A stretch of DNA of 64,000 nucleotides, from the NCBI RefSeq assembly GCF_000190475.1, contig NZ_AEWH01000006.1:62001-126000 (forward strand). Reading direction: 5' to 3'. This DNA comes from Ornithinibacillus scapharcae TW25 (GTDB taxonomy: Bacteria; Bacillota; Bacilli; Bacillales; Amphibacillaceae). Of this stretch, positions 9,066 to 17,942 are shown one piece after another. The notes beneath the pieces were generated by a model, which worked only from the letters and a program-made list of their open reading frames with translations, did not search any database and had not been told where the DNA came from. Position 1 is the first letter of the stretch. Every line of letters begins with the position of its first letter. A program made the position numbers and the translations under genes.

Positions 9066-10043
9066 TCAATATTGATTGGGTAGCAAGCCTGTTTTTTTGT
9101 ACTCTTCAATATATTCATTTAAGGATTTTTGAAAATACTTTGGCACCTCTTCACTGTATTCTCCCAATGTAATTAAATCATCCTTAAAATCAAAAGACAT
9201 GATTTCCCCTTTTAATGTTCCATTATGAAACTTTTCCGCTGCTAATACATACAGTCGATCTACATGCTGCACGGTACTCGTTAACACCGTTTTTGGTTCA
9301 ATTTTATACTGGTCAGAAACAAATCCAATTGCATAAATTTGATCCTCACTTGCTTGTTTTATGATTTCTTCACTGAAATCATCTCCAGCAGGATAAATAA
9401 CATCTACACCTGATTGTTTCATTTTATTATATGCTCGTAAAGCGACATCCTTGTCATTCCAGTCATAGATAAATTCCATGTTCACATTTGTGTTGGCATT
9501 CTTAAATTTAACACCTTCATAAAATCCTTCTATTTCAGGTTGCCATTGATATGCCGCAATAATTCCTACTTCATTTGATTTAGACATTTGACTTGCGATC
9601 ATTCCAGCAAAAAAACCCATTGCATGTGAATTGAACGTCAGACTTGTAAGATTTTCACTATAATAATTCCCATTTGTATATATAAAATGGATATCTGGAA
9701 AACTCTTAGCTAAACTATAAAATTGCTCCCCATATATACTACTATGGCCAATTATTAGATTAACTCCTTCATCAACGAGCTCACTAACCGCTTTTGAGAT
9801 TTCTTCGTCTGTTTCCACATTTTCGATAACTTCTACTTCCACATCAAACTTATCTTCAATAGCAAGAAGACCTTTATAACCTTTATCATTCCATGGATTA
9901 TCCTCTACTGTCCCCTTCACCATCATACCCACCTTAAACAAATTACCTTGTTGATTATCTTGGGCACAGCCAACAATAAAGATTAAGCTTGTTATAACGA
10001 ACAGGTAAATAGAATATCTTCTCCTCAAGTTAGTGCACTCCAT
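9066..10043 (-). CDS. med: Med-like BMP family lipoprotein, regulator of comK
   Basis: A 325-residue protein with an N-terminal hydrophobic stretch and lipobox (FIVGC) followed by a periplasmic-binding domain of the BMP/PnrA type. Segments such as NDKGYKGLLAIE, MGFFAGMIASQMSKSNEVGIIAAYQWQPE, GVDVIYPAGDDF and VLTSTVQHVDRLY match B. subtilis Med, a surface lipoprotein that raises comK expression. It follows yjaV by 22 bp as in B. subtilis, but comZ, which follows med there, is missing: only 120 bp separate med from fabH and no frame of that size is present. comK itself is in this window at 36705-37229. Confidence 0.85.
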   Translation of the reverse strand: MECTNLRRRYSIYLFVITSLIFIVGCAQDNQQGNLFKVGMMVKGTVEDNPWNDKGYKGLLAIEDKFDVEVEVIENVETDEEISKAVSELVDEGVNLIIGHSSIYGEQFYSLAKSFPDIHFIYTNGNYYSENLTSLTFNSHAMGFFAGMIASQMSKSNEVGIIAAYQWQPEIEGFYEGVKFKNANTNVNMEFIYDWNDKDVALRAYNKMKQSGVDVIYPAGDDFSEEIIKQASEDQIYAIGFVSDQYKIEPKTVLTSTVQHVDRLYVLAAEKFHNGTLKGEIMSFDFKDDLITLGEYSEEVPKYFQKSLNEYIEEYKKTGLLPNQY

Positions 10044-10062
10044 TCAGTATCTATATAGTGAG

Positions 10063-10677
10063 TTAATAAAATTGTTGGTAGCGTTGGTAATGTGATTTTA
10101 TTTTCCTCAGACTTTCCTCTATAGGTCTATTGTCACGAATATAGATAGAATTTTCAAGTTTTACTGCATCATCTAGGAAAATTTTTTTTGAAAGCACATC
10201 AATTCTTTGAGATATAACGTCAGCATTCAATACAGGATAAGTTGCTTGAACAAAATCATGAATATGCACTGCATCCCTCCGAAACTCATCTGAGTCGAAG
10301 GTGATAAAATGATTATCATGATAAAAACCCGTTTCGTTCATATCCATCCATTCTCCAAATAGTATTGGAGGGTTTATTACTACAGTGTTAGGTAATTTCT
10401 GTGGTGAGTTACCTATTGGAATGTGTATTATCCGATTACATGTAATATTATTGGGAATGTCCACTTTTCCAATAATAAGCATAACATCAACCTGATCACT
10501 TGGGTCAAATGTTTCCATTAGTTCAAAAGAACTATTTCTTCCGACAAGCATATATAAATTTTCTTTCTTATTGGTATTAATCTGGTCTACCCCTTTTACT
10601 ACCATTCCCTTTTCGAGAAAATAATTAACATAATGATACCCAATCCAATGAAAACAATTTTGGATTAAAATCTTCAT
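10063..10677 (-). CDS. yjaV: YjaV-like NAD(P)-binding/epimerase-type protein
   Basis: A 204-residue protein starting MKILIQNCFHWIGYHYVNYF, which resembles the first beta-alpha unit of short-chain nucleotide-binding proteins although the glycine-rich loop is degraded (QNCFHWIG instead of GxxGxxG). It lacks a visible YxxxK catalytic pair. Position directly upstream of med matches B. subtilis yjaV. A good GGGAGGA site precedes the ATG. Function is not known; loss of the glycine loop suggests it may not bind a dinucleotide. Confidence 0.7.
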   Translation of the reverse strand: MKILIQNCFHWIGYHYVNYFLEKGMVVKGVDQINTNKKENLYMLVGRNSSFELMETFDPSDQVDVMLIIGKVDIPNNITCNRIIHIPIGNSPQKLPNTVVINPPILFGEWMDMNETGFYHDNHFITFDSDEFRRDAVHIHDFVQATYPVLNADVISQRIDVLSKKIFLDDAVKLENSIYIRDNRPIEESLRKIKSHYQRYQQFY

Positions 10678-10804
10678 AACGATTCCTCCCTCTCTCTGTA
10701 AACTATGATTTAATACTTTTCATTTATGTATTGGTTTGGTAAAATTAATATGGAATTTATATTAGCTTAAAAATTTTGCGGAAAATAAAAAATGAGGTGT
10801 ACAT

Positions 10805-10984
10805 ATGCGTTATATCTTTACGATTATTTGGGCAGTTCTAATTTCGTTCGTGCTATCTTACGTGTTATCAAGTATGGGTGGCGAATCATTAGACCTAGTT
10901 GCTACATTTGTTTTAGCTGCTGTATTCTCTATCATTGTTTTCCTTCTTGGAGACGGCATGTTACGCGAGAAAAAAGAGCAATAA
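10805..10984 (+). CDS. yjzD: YjzD family small membrane protein (DUF2929)
   Basis: A 59-residue protein reading MRYIFTIIWAVLISFVLSYV, then SSMGGESLDLVATFVLAAVF and a charged tail LREKKEQ. It has two membrane segments joined by a short acidic loop, as in the DUF2929/YjzD family of Bacillales. GAGGTG lies 6 nt upstream of the ATG, and a strong terminator follows within 11 bp. The neighbourhood (yjaV, med) is as in B. subtilis. Function unknown. Confidence 0.8.
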   Translation: MRYIFTIIWAVLISFVLSYVLSSMGGESLDLVATFVLAAVFSIIVFLLGDGMLREKKEQ

Positions 10985-10994
10985 AGATGATTAG

Positions 10995-11037
10995 AAAACC
11001 CTTGCCTTGTAATCTGGGGCAAGGGTTTTCTCTTTTT
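10995..11037 (+). terminator. Strong terminator after yjzD
   Basis: AAAACCCTTGCC at 10995-11006 pairs perfectly with GGCAAGGGTTTT at 11018-11029, followed by TCTCTTTTT. Confidence 0.9.
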
Positions 11038-11074
11038 AAACTATTGTATGGTATTCTCGCTGAACGCTATTTGA

Positions 11075-11446
11075 TTAATACCATGGAAGGACACTTAAAG
11101 CAGTAAGTGCAGCTAAAGGTAGAACTAATCGTCTAAATCTTCTTCTCGGTCCAAAGCCATAGCCAGGAAAACCAAACCCTGGAAATCCGTAACCATATGG
11201 TGGAAAACCTCCGAAACCATACCAACCAAACTGACGTAGTTCGCCCATATTCTGCATCATTTGGGATGGATCATTTTGCATCATTTGAGATGGAGTTTCA
11301 TTATCAATCGGAACAGCAAAATATACATATTCTTCATCTAAACCCGTAATTATACCATCAAAATTTGTGCCATCCTCTAGCTCAGCTAGTACGTATGAAT
11401 GCATATGATTTTTGCACAAGTCATACATATGTTTTTGGTGAGACAT
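11075..11446 (-). CDS. Gly/Tyr/Phe-rich protein, unknown function
   Basis: A 123-residue protein with an ordered N-terminal half (MSHQKHMYDLCKNHMHSYVL, then ELEDGTNFDGIITGLDEEYVYF, which looks like a small beta-barrel of Sm-like pattern) followed by a low-complexity stretch of GF/GY/PP repeats, an RRRFRR basic cluster and a hydrophobic C-terminus. Low-complexity Gly/Tyr/Phe tails occur in spore-coat proteins, so a role at the spore surface is possible but unproven. The ATG at 11446 is chosen because AGGAGG is 9 nt upstream. Monocistronic, divergent from uppP. Confidence 0.7.
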   Translation of the reverse strand: MSHQKHMYDLCKNHMHSYVLAELEDGTNFDGIITGLDEEYVYFAVPIDNETPSQMMQNDPSQMMQNMGELRQFGWYGFGGFPPYGYGFPGFGFPGYGFGPRRRFRRLVLPLAALTALSVLPWY

Positions 11447-11541
11447 TCTCATCGACCTCCTCACAAATTAGACTATTCACACGCCCATTAGGTGGTTACA
11501 GAATTAGCCAATTGTGAAGTATTTTTCTAAGGAGAATATAA

Positions 11542-12351
11542 ATGGATAATGATTTTATTACATTAATACAATACATATTGTTAGGGTTATTACAGGGTTT
11601 TACTGAGCCTATCCCTATATCTTCTAGTGGTCACATTGTTCTCGCCCGAGAGCTATTTCATATTGAAACTCCAGGCATGACATTTGAAGCAATTGTAAAT
11701 ACAGGATCTTTAATTGCTGTGATTATCATTTATTTTAAGGATATATCAAGACTGACTAAAAATGGTTTCCGCTATATTCTCACTCGTGATCAAGAGGCAA
11801 AGAGTGATTTTCACTTTATACTGTTATTAGTAATCGCAACTATTCCAGCTGGCATATTTGGGTTATTACTAAATAACAGTTTTGAAGCTAAGCCATTTAT
11901 TGTTGGGATTACATTATTAATCACAGGTGTTGCGCTATGGATTATTCGTAATTTAAGAGGAAGAAAAGGAGAAAAACAAATCTCTACAAAAGATGCAATT
12001 ATTGTCGGACTAGCCCAATCTGTGGCACTGTTTCCGGGTATCAGCAGATCTGGTGCTACCATAGTTGCTTCTATGTTGCTAGGAATGAAACAAGATACAG
12101 CATTGCGTTTTTCTTTCTTACTCTACATCCCGATAAGCTTAGGTGTTGCTGTTATGTCATTCAGTGATATAGTAGGCGATGAGAGTCTAAAAACGCTACT
12201 AATTCCTTATTTATTAGCGTTCATGGCGTCGATAATAGCTTCCTATTTCGCCTTAAAATGGTTTATGAATATCATGGCTAAAGGGAATTTAAAATACTTT
12301 GCGTTTTATTGTTTTGTGGTAGGTACACTCGTCATATTATTTCTAAAATAA
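11542..12351 (+). CDS. uppP: Undecaprenyl-diphosphatase
   Basis: A 269-residue integral membrane protein of the BacA/UppP family that removes a phosphate from undecaprenyl diphosphate and so recycles the lipid carrier for peptidoglycan and teichoic acid. Motifs are [17 protein letters not shown] (residues 15-31; Glu22 and the SSSGH serines) and [10 protein letters not shown] near residue 165. About eight membrane segments; normal length. AAGGAGAATATAA precedes the ATG. Flanked by its own terminator. Confidence 0.95.
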   Translation: MDNDFITLIQYILLGLLQGFTEPIPISSSGHIVLARELFHIETPGMTFEAIVNTGSLIAVIIIYFKDISRLTKNGFRYILTRDQEAKSDFHFILLLVIATIPAGIFGLLLNNSFEAKPFIVGITLLITGVALWIIRNLRGRKGEKQISTKDAIIVGLAQSVALFPGISRSGATIVASMLLGMKQDTALRFSFLLYIPISLGVAVMSFSDIVGDESLKTLLIPYLLAFMASIIASYFALKWFMNIMAKGNLKYFAFYCFVVGTLVILFLK

Positions 12352-12358
12352 AGCAAAA

Positions 12359-12386
12359 GCCAGCAGACATTTATTAGTCCGCTGGC
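12359..12386. terminator. Bidirectional terminator between uppP and yitW
   Basis: GCCAGCAGAC pairs with GTCCGCTGGC; the plus side is followed by TTCTCTTTT and the minus side by TTTTGC. It serves the convergent genes uppP and yitW. Confidence 0.8.
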
Positions 12387-12396
12387 TTCTCTTTTA

Positions 12397-12708
12397 TCAA
12401 TCTGGAATTCCTAATGCTATCTTGGCATAACGTGACATTCTTTCCTTACCCCAAGGTGGGTCCCAAACAATATCTACTCTCGTTTCCTTTACTTCAGGTA
12501 TATCGTATAGTGCACGTTGCACATCGGCTTCAATATGAGCAGATAATGGACAACCCATTGCTGTAAGTGTCATCGTCACTACACATAATCCTTCATCATC
12601 TAAATCTACATCATATATTAACCCGAGGTTAACAATATCAATACCTAGCTCAGGGTCAATTACATTTTCAAGAGCTCCCATGAGATTTTCTTTTAATGCT
12701 TCATCCAT
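12397..12708 (-). CDS. yitW: MIP18/PaaD-like metal-sulfur cluster assembly factor
   Basis: A 103-residue DUF59 protein. The family helps deliver iron-sulfur clusters (SufT, Paad, MIP18). Visible signature: NVIDPELGIDIVNLGLIYDV followed by MTLTAMGCPLSAHI, with the conserved DPE and the C in TxxGCP, and the C-terminal VWDPPWGKERMS. Start at 12708 is set by GAAGGAGGG 7 nt upstream. It lies 67 bp downstream of the yitV-like esterase gene, matching the yitV-yitW pair of B. subtilis. Confidence 0.88.
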   Translation of the reverse strand: MDEALKENLMGALENVIDPELGIDIVNLGLIYDVDLDDEGLCVVTMTLTAMGCPLSAHIEADVQRALYDIPEVKETRVDIVWDPPWGKERMSRYAKIALGIPD

Positions 12709-12775
12709 GGTTTTCCCTCCTTCTATCATCTTACTTTCATTTAAACATATTTTCTTACTTTTTTAAATGATTTAC

Positions 12776-13534
12776 CTACAAATGGCGCACAAACCATTTC
12801 ACGGTCTCTAATATAGCAGGTCTACTTACCTTGTGATCCCGATCCTTCTCACGGATGAAATGAATGTTTTCTTCCGTTCTATAGATTTTCTTGACCTTTT
12901 GATAAAAGCTATAAGAATGCTCAAATGGCACAACCGAATCACGATCTCCGTGCCAAATTAACAAAGGTCTATCATTTAATTTTTCTGCTTGTAGGGATAA
13001 ATCCCTTGTTGCTAATGTATCATATAACTGACTTATCTCTTGTTGAGACAAAGGTAAATTGCCTGCTTTGCTATAAACCTCCACTAACTCTCTAGCAAAT
13101 TCTGTTAATTTAGGAGAACCCATTAATATGGCTGCTGTTTTTATCCACTGATACTCTGACAATGCCGCGGCTGTTGTAATGCCCCCCATGCTTGTACCCG
13201 CAACACCGATTTTCCCATCTAAGATAAGGTTTTTACTTACTAACTCATGATTAATCATTTCTAATTCTTTTACGTTTTGTAGAACGATGTTAAACAAGTA
13301 ATATCGAACATCCTGAATGTCAGCTGATTCCCGTTCACCATGATACATACTATCTGGCAAAATAACGCGGATTCCTTGTTCTGCCAGTAAAAATGCTAGC
13401 GGTAAGTTGTGTTCCTTAGCACTAGTAATTCCGTGAAAATAAACGACTGTTGGTAAGGAATCATTTTCTCTATCTAAGTGAACTACAGTTAGACTTGGTA
13501 TTCCAGCAATTTTCTCTTTCTTTATTCCAATCAT
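12776..13534 (-). CDS. yitV: Alpha/beta hydrolase, YitV-like esterase
   Basis: A 252-residue serine hydrolase of the prolyl oligopeptidase/acyl-esterase type. VVYFHGITSAKEHN gives the oxyanion HG motif, GVAGTSMGGITTAAAL contains the nucleophile elbow GTSMGG (around residue 117), and WHGDRDSVVPFEHS and a late DHKVS supply the Asp and His. ATG at 13534 follows AAGGGGAAG. Cytosolic; natural substrate unknown. Same strand and order as yitW. Confidence 0.87.
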   Translation of the reverse strand: MIGIKKEKIAGIPSLTVVHLDRENDSLPTVVYFHGITSAKEHNLPLAFLLAEQGIRVILPDSMYHGERESADIQDVRYYLFNIVLQNVKELEMINHELVSKNLILDGKIGVAGTSMGGITTAAALSEYQWIKTAAILMGSPKLTEFARELVEVYSKAGNLPLSQQEISQLYDTLATRDLSLQAEKLNDRPLLIWHGDRDSVVPFEHSYSFYQKVKKIYRTEENIHFIREKDRDHKVSRPAILETVKWFVRHL

Positions 13535-13679
13535 TTGCAACTTCCCCTTATCTTAGTTTCTCTAGTTATATGATAGTACGTTTAGGAAAATAGTTAAACT
13601 AATTTAACTGAACTATTACACAATATCCCTTTACATATAAGCAGAACACGAATAAACTAAGGACAATGAGGTGAATAAA

Positions 13680-14510
13680 ATGACAAAACAACATCTAATC
13701 GCTTTAGATCTTGATGGTACACTACTGTCTGATGACAAAGTAATAAGTGAAAAGAATAAGAAAATTTTGAAAAATGCAATGGATGATGGTCATATTGTTG
13801 TCATTGCGACTGGCAGACCCCATCGAGCTAGTATCCAGTATTATCATGAGCTAGGCTTACAAACACCGATGGTTAACTTTAATGGCGCGTTAATCCATCA
13901 CCCCCAAGATAATAAATGGGATGTCCTCCATAATCCTATGCCAAGAAGAACAGCCCTAAGTATCGTACAGACATGTTATGATTTGGATGTTCAAAACGTT
14001 TTAGCTGAAGTGATGGACAATGTCTATCTTGATAAATACGACCAAGATTTAATTGACATATTTTATCAGACAAAAGATGACTCACCATTTGTCATTGGAA
14101 GTTTAAAAAGTAAGTTAAATGAAGATCCGACATCATTATTGATTCATCCAAAAGAGGAACACATTACAACTTTAAGAGACCATCTGGATGAATTTCATGC
14201 AGAAGTAATTGAGCATCGAAAATGGGGAGCTCCTTGGAATGTTATTGAAATTGTCAAAAAAGGAATAAATAAAGCAGTTGGATTAAAAAAAATCGCCCAC
14301 TACTACCAAATACCAGAAGATCGAATCATTGCCTTTGGTGATGAGGATAATGATCTAGAAATGATTGATTATGCTGGTGTTGGTGTTGCAATGGGAAATG
14401 CAATAGACCCATTAAAATCAATCGCAAAGCATGTTACAGTTACGAATCAAGAAAGCGGAATTGGTGTATTTTTAGAAGAATATTTGAATTTAAAAGTAAA
14501 TGTAAAGTAA
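13680..14510 (+). CDS. yitU: HAD-IIB (Cof-type) phosphatase YitU
   Basis: A 276-residue haloacid dehalogenase-type hydrolase. Motif I is ALDLDGTLL near the N-terminus, motif II VIATGRP, a late Lys in NKAVGLKKI, and motif IV FGDEDNDLEMI. The large cap between motifs II and III marks subclass IIB. B. subtilis YitU dephosphorylates 5-amino-6-(5-phospho-D-ribitylamino)uracil in riboflavin synthesis among other substrates; that role is taken from orthology. GAGGTGAATAAA precedes the ATG at 13680. Divergent from yitV, and followed by a terminator. Confidence 0.87.
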   Translation: MTKQHLIALDLDGTLLSDDKVISEKNKKILKNAMDDGHIVVIATGRPHRASIQYYHELGLQTPMVNFNGALIHHPQDNKWDVLHNPMPRRTALSIVQTCYDLDVQNVLAEVMDNVYLDKYDQDLIDIFYQTKDDSPFVIGSLKSKLNEDPTSLLIHPKEEHITTLRDHLDEFHAEVIEHRKWGAPWNVIEIVKKGINKAVGLKKIAHYYQIPEDRIIAFGDEDNDLEMIDYAGVGVAMGNAIDPLKSIAKHVTVTNQESGIGVFLEEYLNLKVNVK

Positions 14511-14566
14511 CAACAGTGGTTCCGATATTTTCCTTCAATAAATTTAATACCTTTCTTCCATACTAC

Positions 14567-14598
14567 AAGTGAACGGTTAACAAATCGTTCACTTTTTT
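14567..14598 (+). terminator. Terminator after yitU
   Basis: AAGTGAACG pairs with CGTTCACTT around a 10-nt loop, followed by TTTT. Confidence 0.8.
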
Positions 14599-14726
14599 AA
14601 ATGCTTTGCTTCAACTATAGCTCATCCTTTTATTACATTCTAAATGGAATGTAACAACGTGATTTTCCTGGTTGAGATTTCATACCAGCTTTGAACACCA
14701 AGTCTTTCTTACTGGGAGGAATTGTC

Positions 14727-14876
14727 TTGGGCAAAGGGAGTAAATCGAGAAGGTTTAGTCAACAAAGCGCAGATGCTGTAAAGAAACATGCGGAAAAGTT
14801 TCCGTATCGTTCTAACTTCACAGAAGCGGAACGAAAAAGCGAGGAAGCAGATAACCATACAGTAGGAGGATTTTAA
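14727..14876 (+). CDS. Small basic protein, unknown function, TTG start
   Basis: A 49-residue hydrophilic protein reading MGKGSKSRRFSQQSADAVKK, then HAEKFPYRSNFTEAERKSEE and ADNHTVGGF. The TTG at 14727 is chosen because GGGAGGA is 6 nt upstream; an earlier in-frame ATG at 14691 has no such site. Its stop is directly followed by the ATG of the DUF3813 gene, so translation is coupled. Size, charge and context recall minor small spore proteins, but no family is recognised with confidence. Confidence 0.6.
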   Translation: MGKGSKSRRFSQQSADAVKKHAEKFPYRSNFTEAERKSEEADNHTVGGF

Positions 14877-15071
14877 ATGCAGAACAATTTATTACAACAA
14901 GCTAAAGATGCCGTGACAAAGTTTACGAATAATCTTGCTGGTGGAGCATCTGAGCAGGACAAGCAAGCAGCTCATAATGCTATTCAAGCTGCGATGAATG
15001 ATGCAACTCCTGAAGAAAAACAGCAATTACAGCAATTACAGCAACAATTAGATCAAAATACGCTGAGCTAG
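14877..15071 (+). CDS. DUF3813 small protein
   Basis: A 64-residue soluble protein, MQNNLLQQAKDAVTKFTNNL, with a Gln-rich C-terminal helix (QLQQLQQQLDQNTL). It matches the DUF3813 family found next to yitU in Bacillales. Its ATG abuts the previous stop and its GGAGGA lies inside the preceding gene. Function unknown. Confidence 0.72.
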   Translation: MQNNLLQQAKDAVTKFTNNLAGGASEQDKQAAHNAIQAAMNDATPEEKQQLQQLQQQLDQNTLS

Positions 15072-15156
15072 TCTCTAAAAGATTACGTTAGCTTGTGATG
15101 GTAATAGCTAGTTCATTCTTTGGATGAAACGGGATTACTGATGAAACAAGCTTATT

Positions 15157-15190
15157 AATAGGTGTTCCATTCTGGAGCACCTATTTTCTT
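15157..15190 (+). terminator. Terminator after DUF3813 gene
   Basis: AATAGGTGTTCCA pairs with TGGAGCACCTATT around TTC, followed by a T-rich run. Confidence 0.85.
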
Positions 15191-15250
15191 TTTTATCTGT
15201 TCCTTTCTGCTAAGATAGATGTAAATGAAGATTTGGGAGGTTTAAGTAAA

Positions 15251-15514
15251 ATGGGAGTGCGAGCAGAAGCTACACCAAATCCAAATGCAATAAAATTCAC
15301 TACTGATAAGATTATTTTTGAAGGAACAAACAGTATTTCAGTAAAACCTGGAGATACGAGCGAACATGAAATTATGAATGATCTATTACAATTAGAGGGT
15401 GTTGATAATGTCTTTGGTTATCAAAACTTCATTACGATTAACAAGAGTTTTGATGCCGAATGGGACGATGTTACACCTCGTGTAAAAGAAGTGTTCGAAA
15501 AACACGGTTATTGA
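15251..15514 (+). CDS. NifU N-terminal-domain (Nfu_N) protein
   Basis: An 87-residue protein containing only the Nfu N-terminal domain: VRAEATPNPNAIKFTTDKII, a middle LLQLEGVDNVFGYQNFITI and a final VKEVFEKHGY. Eukaryotic HIRIP5/NFU proteins join this domain to an iron-sulfur scaffold domain with a CxxC motif; that domain and the cysteines are absent here. It may act as an accessory or partner in cluster delivery, which is inference. GGGAGG lies 10 nt before the ATG at 15251. Two other iron-sulfur-linked genes (yitW) lie nearby. Confidence 0.85.
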   Translation: MGVRAEATPNPNAIKFTTDKIIFEGTNSISVKPGDTSEHEIMNDLLQLEGVDNVFGYQNFITINKSFDAEWDDVTPRVKEVFEKHGY

Positions 15515-15530
15515 CACATAGTTCCATATG

Positions 15531-15568
15531 AAAAAGAGGATGAGGTTTATTCCCCCATCCTCTTTTTC
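15531..15568. terminator. Bidirectional terminator
   Basis: AAAAAGAGGATG pairs with CATCCTCTTTTT, with A- and T-runs on both sides, between the convergent Nfu_N and lipoprotein genes. Confidence 0.85.
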
Positions 15569-15605
15569 ATAAGCAAGGATCTTTTATTGCTCTCCTGTTG
15601 TGTTT

Positions 15606-16001
15606 TTAGTTCACATCAATTGGAATATAATTTGGATTTATAATGCTACCATCTTTTCCTTTTGTATACATTTTAACAATGAGTACTTCTTCTAGTTCTT
15701 CTGGAAGTTCAATAGTTAGGTTAAATTCTCCCCATTTACCTTCTACCTCTACTTGTTGTTCCTCTAACAGGATATTCTCATTTTGTTCCACCTGGTAAAA
15801 GAACGTATCATCCCATACATCAACTTCACCAGTAACTAGTGCTTGATTATCCTTAATTTCAATATCGATATTTTGGAAATTCGCATAAACGTCTGAATTT
15901 GTATTAGCTTTAGACTCTTGTCTCTCATCTGTATCATTTCCGCAAGCCGTAAGAAAGAACACTATACATAATATAAATAAAACCTTTCTCATATCCATCA
16001 T
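15606..16001 (-). CDS. Predicted lipoprotein, unknown function
   Basis: A 131-residue exported protein: MRKVLFILCIVFFLTACGND gives a signal peptide with lipobox LTAC, followed by a Ser/Asn/Asp linker and a beta-rich domain (VEVEGKWGEFNLTIELPEEL, VLIVKMYTKGKDGS) of immunoglobulin-like pattern. It would be anchored to the outer face of the membrane. Its start lies 5 bp after the stop of the yitT-family gene, so the two are co-transcribed. Two near ATGs exist (16001 and 15992); AAGGGGA fits either poorly. Function unknown. Confidence 0.72.
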   Translation of the reverse strand: MMDMRKVLFILCIVFFLTACGNDTDERQESKANTNSDVYANFQNIDIEIKDNQALVTGEVDVWDDTFFYQVEQNENILLEEQQVEVEGKWGEFNLTIELPEELEEVLIVKMYTKGKDGSIINPNYIPIDVN

Positions 16002-16006
16002 TCCCC

Positions 16007-16849
16007 TTATTCTTTTCGAAAGAAACCGTATATCCCGGTTGTTTGTACAATATTCGTGAAAGCCTCTGGATCAATCTCTTTAATAATCTTTTCTAAATCA
16101 TACAACTCATAACGTGTAATAACTAAATAAAGCATGTGTTTTTCTTGATTGGTATATGCACCAACAGCCGGTAAGATCGTAATCCCACGCACCATTGTGT
16201 TATGTATGGCCGTTTGTAATTCTTTCGCTTTTTTCGTAACAATCATAGCTGTAAGCTTATTGTATCTCGTATGAATAGCGTCTATTACTCGAGTAGTTAC
16301 ATAGAGTGCAACCATCGTATACAAAGCATTTTCTGGTTCATAAAGAATTCCAGCTAAAGCAATAATAATTGCATTAAGGGTAATGAAATAAAAACCGATT
16401 GGCTTATCGTTCATACGTGATAATACCATGGCTACAATATCCATACCACCTGTAGATGCCCCTACCTTTAATGTCATTCCTACACCAATACCAGCCACTA
16501 AACCACCAAACACCGCATTTAAGATAATGTCTTCTGAAAGTTCTACTATTGGTAAAAATTGTAGAAAAATCGATGAAAAAATTACCGATACAATACTGTA
16601 GATGGTAAAACCTTTCCCTACCTTAAACCATCCTAAAATAAATACTGGTATATTTAATAGGAATAATAGAATACCAGTGGAAACACCAATTCCTATAAAA
16701 TCATTAAAAACACTTGAAATCAATTGAGCAGAGCCAGTAAAACCACTTGCATAAACATTAGCGCTCTCTAAAAACAAATTAAGTGAGAGTGCATTTAATA
16801 AAGAACCTATGATAACGACTAGAATTCGTTTCGCTTCGATTAAAAACAT
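16007..16849 (-). CDS. yitT: YitT family membrane protein (YitT + DUF2179)
   Basis: A 280-residue protein with about five or six membrane segments (residues 10-190) followed by a cytosolic C-terminal DUF2179 domain (TAMIVTKKAKELQTAIHNTM, then YTNQEKHMLYLVITRYELYD). Family motifs such as FGGLVAGIGVGMTLKVGASTGG and GGMDIVA are visible. These proteins are widespread in Firmicutes; a transport role is suspected but not established. It heads a two-gene unit with the lipoprotein gene and is divergent from the degV gene, as in the yitS-yitT pair of B. subtilis. Confidence 0.85.
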   Translation of the reverse strand: MFLIEAKRILVVIIGSLLNALSLNLFLESANVYASGFTGSAQLISSVFNDFIGIGVSTGILLFLLNIPVFILGWFKVGKGFTIYSIVSVIFSSIFLQFLPIVELSEDIILNAVFGGLVAGIGVGMTLKVGASTGGMDIVAMVLSRMNDKPIGFYFITLNAIIIALAGILYEPENALYTMVALYVTTRVIDAIHTRYNKLTAMIVTKKAKELQTAIHNTMVRGITILPAVGAYTNQEKHMLYLVITRYELYDLEKIIKEIDPEAFTNIVQTTGIYGFFRKE

Positions 16850-16946
16850 AACAGTCTCCTTTTTTTAGCAATTACTTTGACTATATCCCATTATAGCTAT
16901 AAACTAAAAATAATATAATTATTTCATAGGATTGAAGGTGACACGT

Positions 16947-17807
16947 GTGAGTGTAAAAATTATGGCAGATTCAGCAAGTGATTTAACTAAAGAGTACTTC
17001 TCAGAATATAACATGGAAATGGTATCCTTAACTGTACATTTAGATGATAAGGATTATGAAGACGGGATAAATATTACACCTAAAAACGTTTTTGATGCAA
17101 TGAGAAATGGTAAAAGTCCTAAAACTTCGCAGGTTCCTCCTCAAGCGTTTAAATCTATTTTTACCGAGTATGCAAAGTCTAAACAACCATTAGTATATTT
17201 AGCGTTTTCTTCCGAGCTTTCCGGCACATATCAAACAGCTAAAATGATGGAACAAGAGGTAAAAGAAGAGTATCCTGAAGCCGACATCCATGTAATGGAT
17301 ACAAAATGTGCTTCTATCGGATATGGCTTAGTGGTTTTAAACGCAGCCAAAATGGCTCAAGAAGGAAAAAGCATGGAAGAAATAATCGACGACGCCGAAA
17401 AACGTGCATTACATATGGAACATATCTTCACCGTTGATGATTTGGAGTATCTTAAACGTGGTGGGCGCGTTAGTAAAACAGCAGCCTTCGTTGGCTCATT
17501 ACTAAATATTAAGCCTATCCTTCATGTGGAGGATGGTAAATTAATCCCACTCGAAAAAATGCGAGGAACAAAAAAATTACTAGGTCGTATCCTTGAAATT
17601 ATGGAAGAGCGTGGCGGCAATTTAGAAAACCAAGTAGTTGGTATTAGTCACGGTGACGATTTAGAACGCGCCGAGAAGCTAGCAGAAATGATCAAAGAGA
17701 AATTTGGTGTAAAAGAAGTTGTAATTGAATACGTTGGTTCAGCAATCGGTGCTCATGCTGGCCCAGGCACAATCGCATTATTTTTCTTAAATAAATCTTT
17801 TTACTAA
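16947..17807 (+). CDS. degV: DegV family fatty-acid-binding protein
   Basis: A 286-residue protein, VKIMADSASDLTKEYFSEYN, with PKTSQVPPQAF, LAFSSELSGTYQTA and KRGGRVSKTAAFVGSLLNIKPIL, all typical of DegV proteins. These bind a single fatty acid; in Firmicutes they act as FakB carriers presenting exogenous fatty acids to the kinase FakA. The GTG at 16947 is preferred because AAGGTGA is 6 nt upstream. It corresponds to B. subtilis yitS by position. Followed by a terminator. Confidence 0.88.
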   Translation: MSVKIMADSASDLTKEYFSEYNMEMVSLTVHLDDKDYEDGINITPKNVFDAMRNGKSPKTSQVPPQAFKSIFTEYAKSKQPLVYLAFSSELSGTYQTAKMMEQEVKEEYPEADIHVMDTKCASIGYGLVVLNAAKMAQEGKSMEEIIDDAEKRALHMEHIFTVDDLEYLKRGGRVSKTAAFVGSLLNIKPILHVEDGKLIPLEKMRGTKKLLGRILEIMEERGGNLENQVVGISHGDDLERAEKLAEMIKEKFGVKEVVIEYVGSAIGAHAGPGTIALFFLNKSFY

Positions 17808-17832
17808 AATAACCCAATTGGGTTATTTTTTT
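17807..17832 (+). terminator. Terminator after degV
   Basis: AAATAACCC-AATT-GGGTTATTT followed by TTTT. Confidence 0.85.
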
Positions 17833-17942
17833 GTCTTAAAATAACTAACCAATCTTTATTAAGAAATATATCCGTTCTGAAACATATCTTAATCTGGTCG
17901 CGTCTTACTCATAAAGGATAATAATTCCTAGGGGTGAAAAGA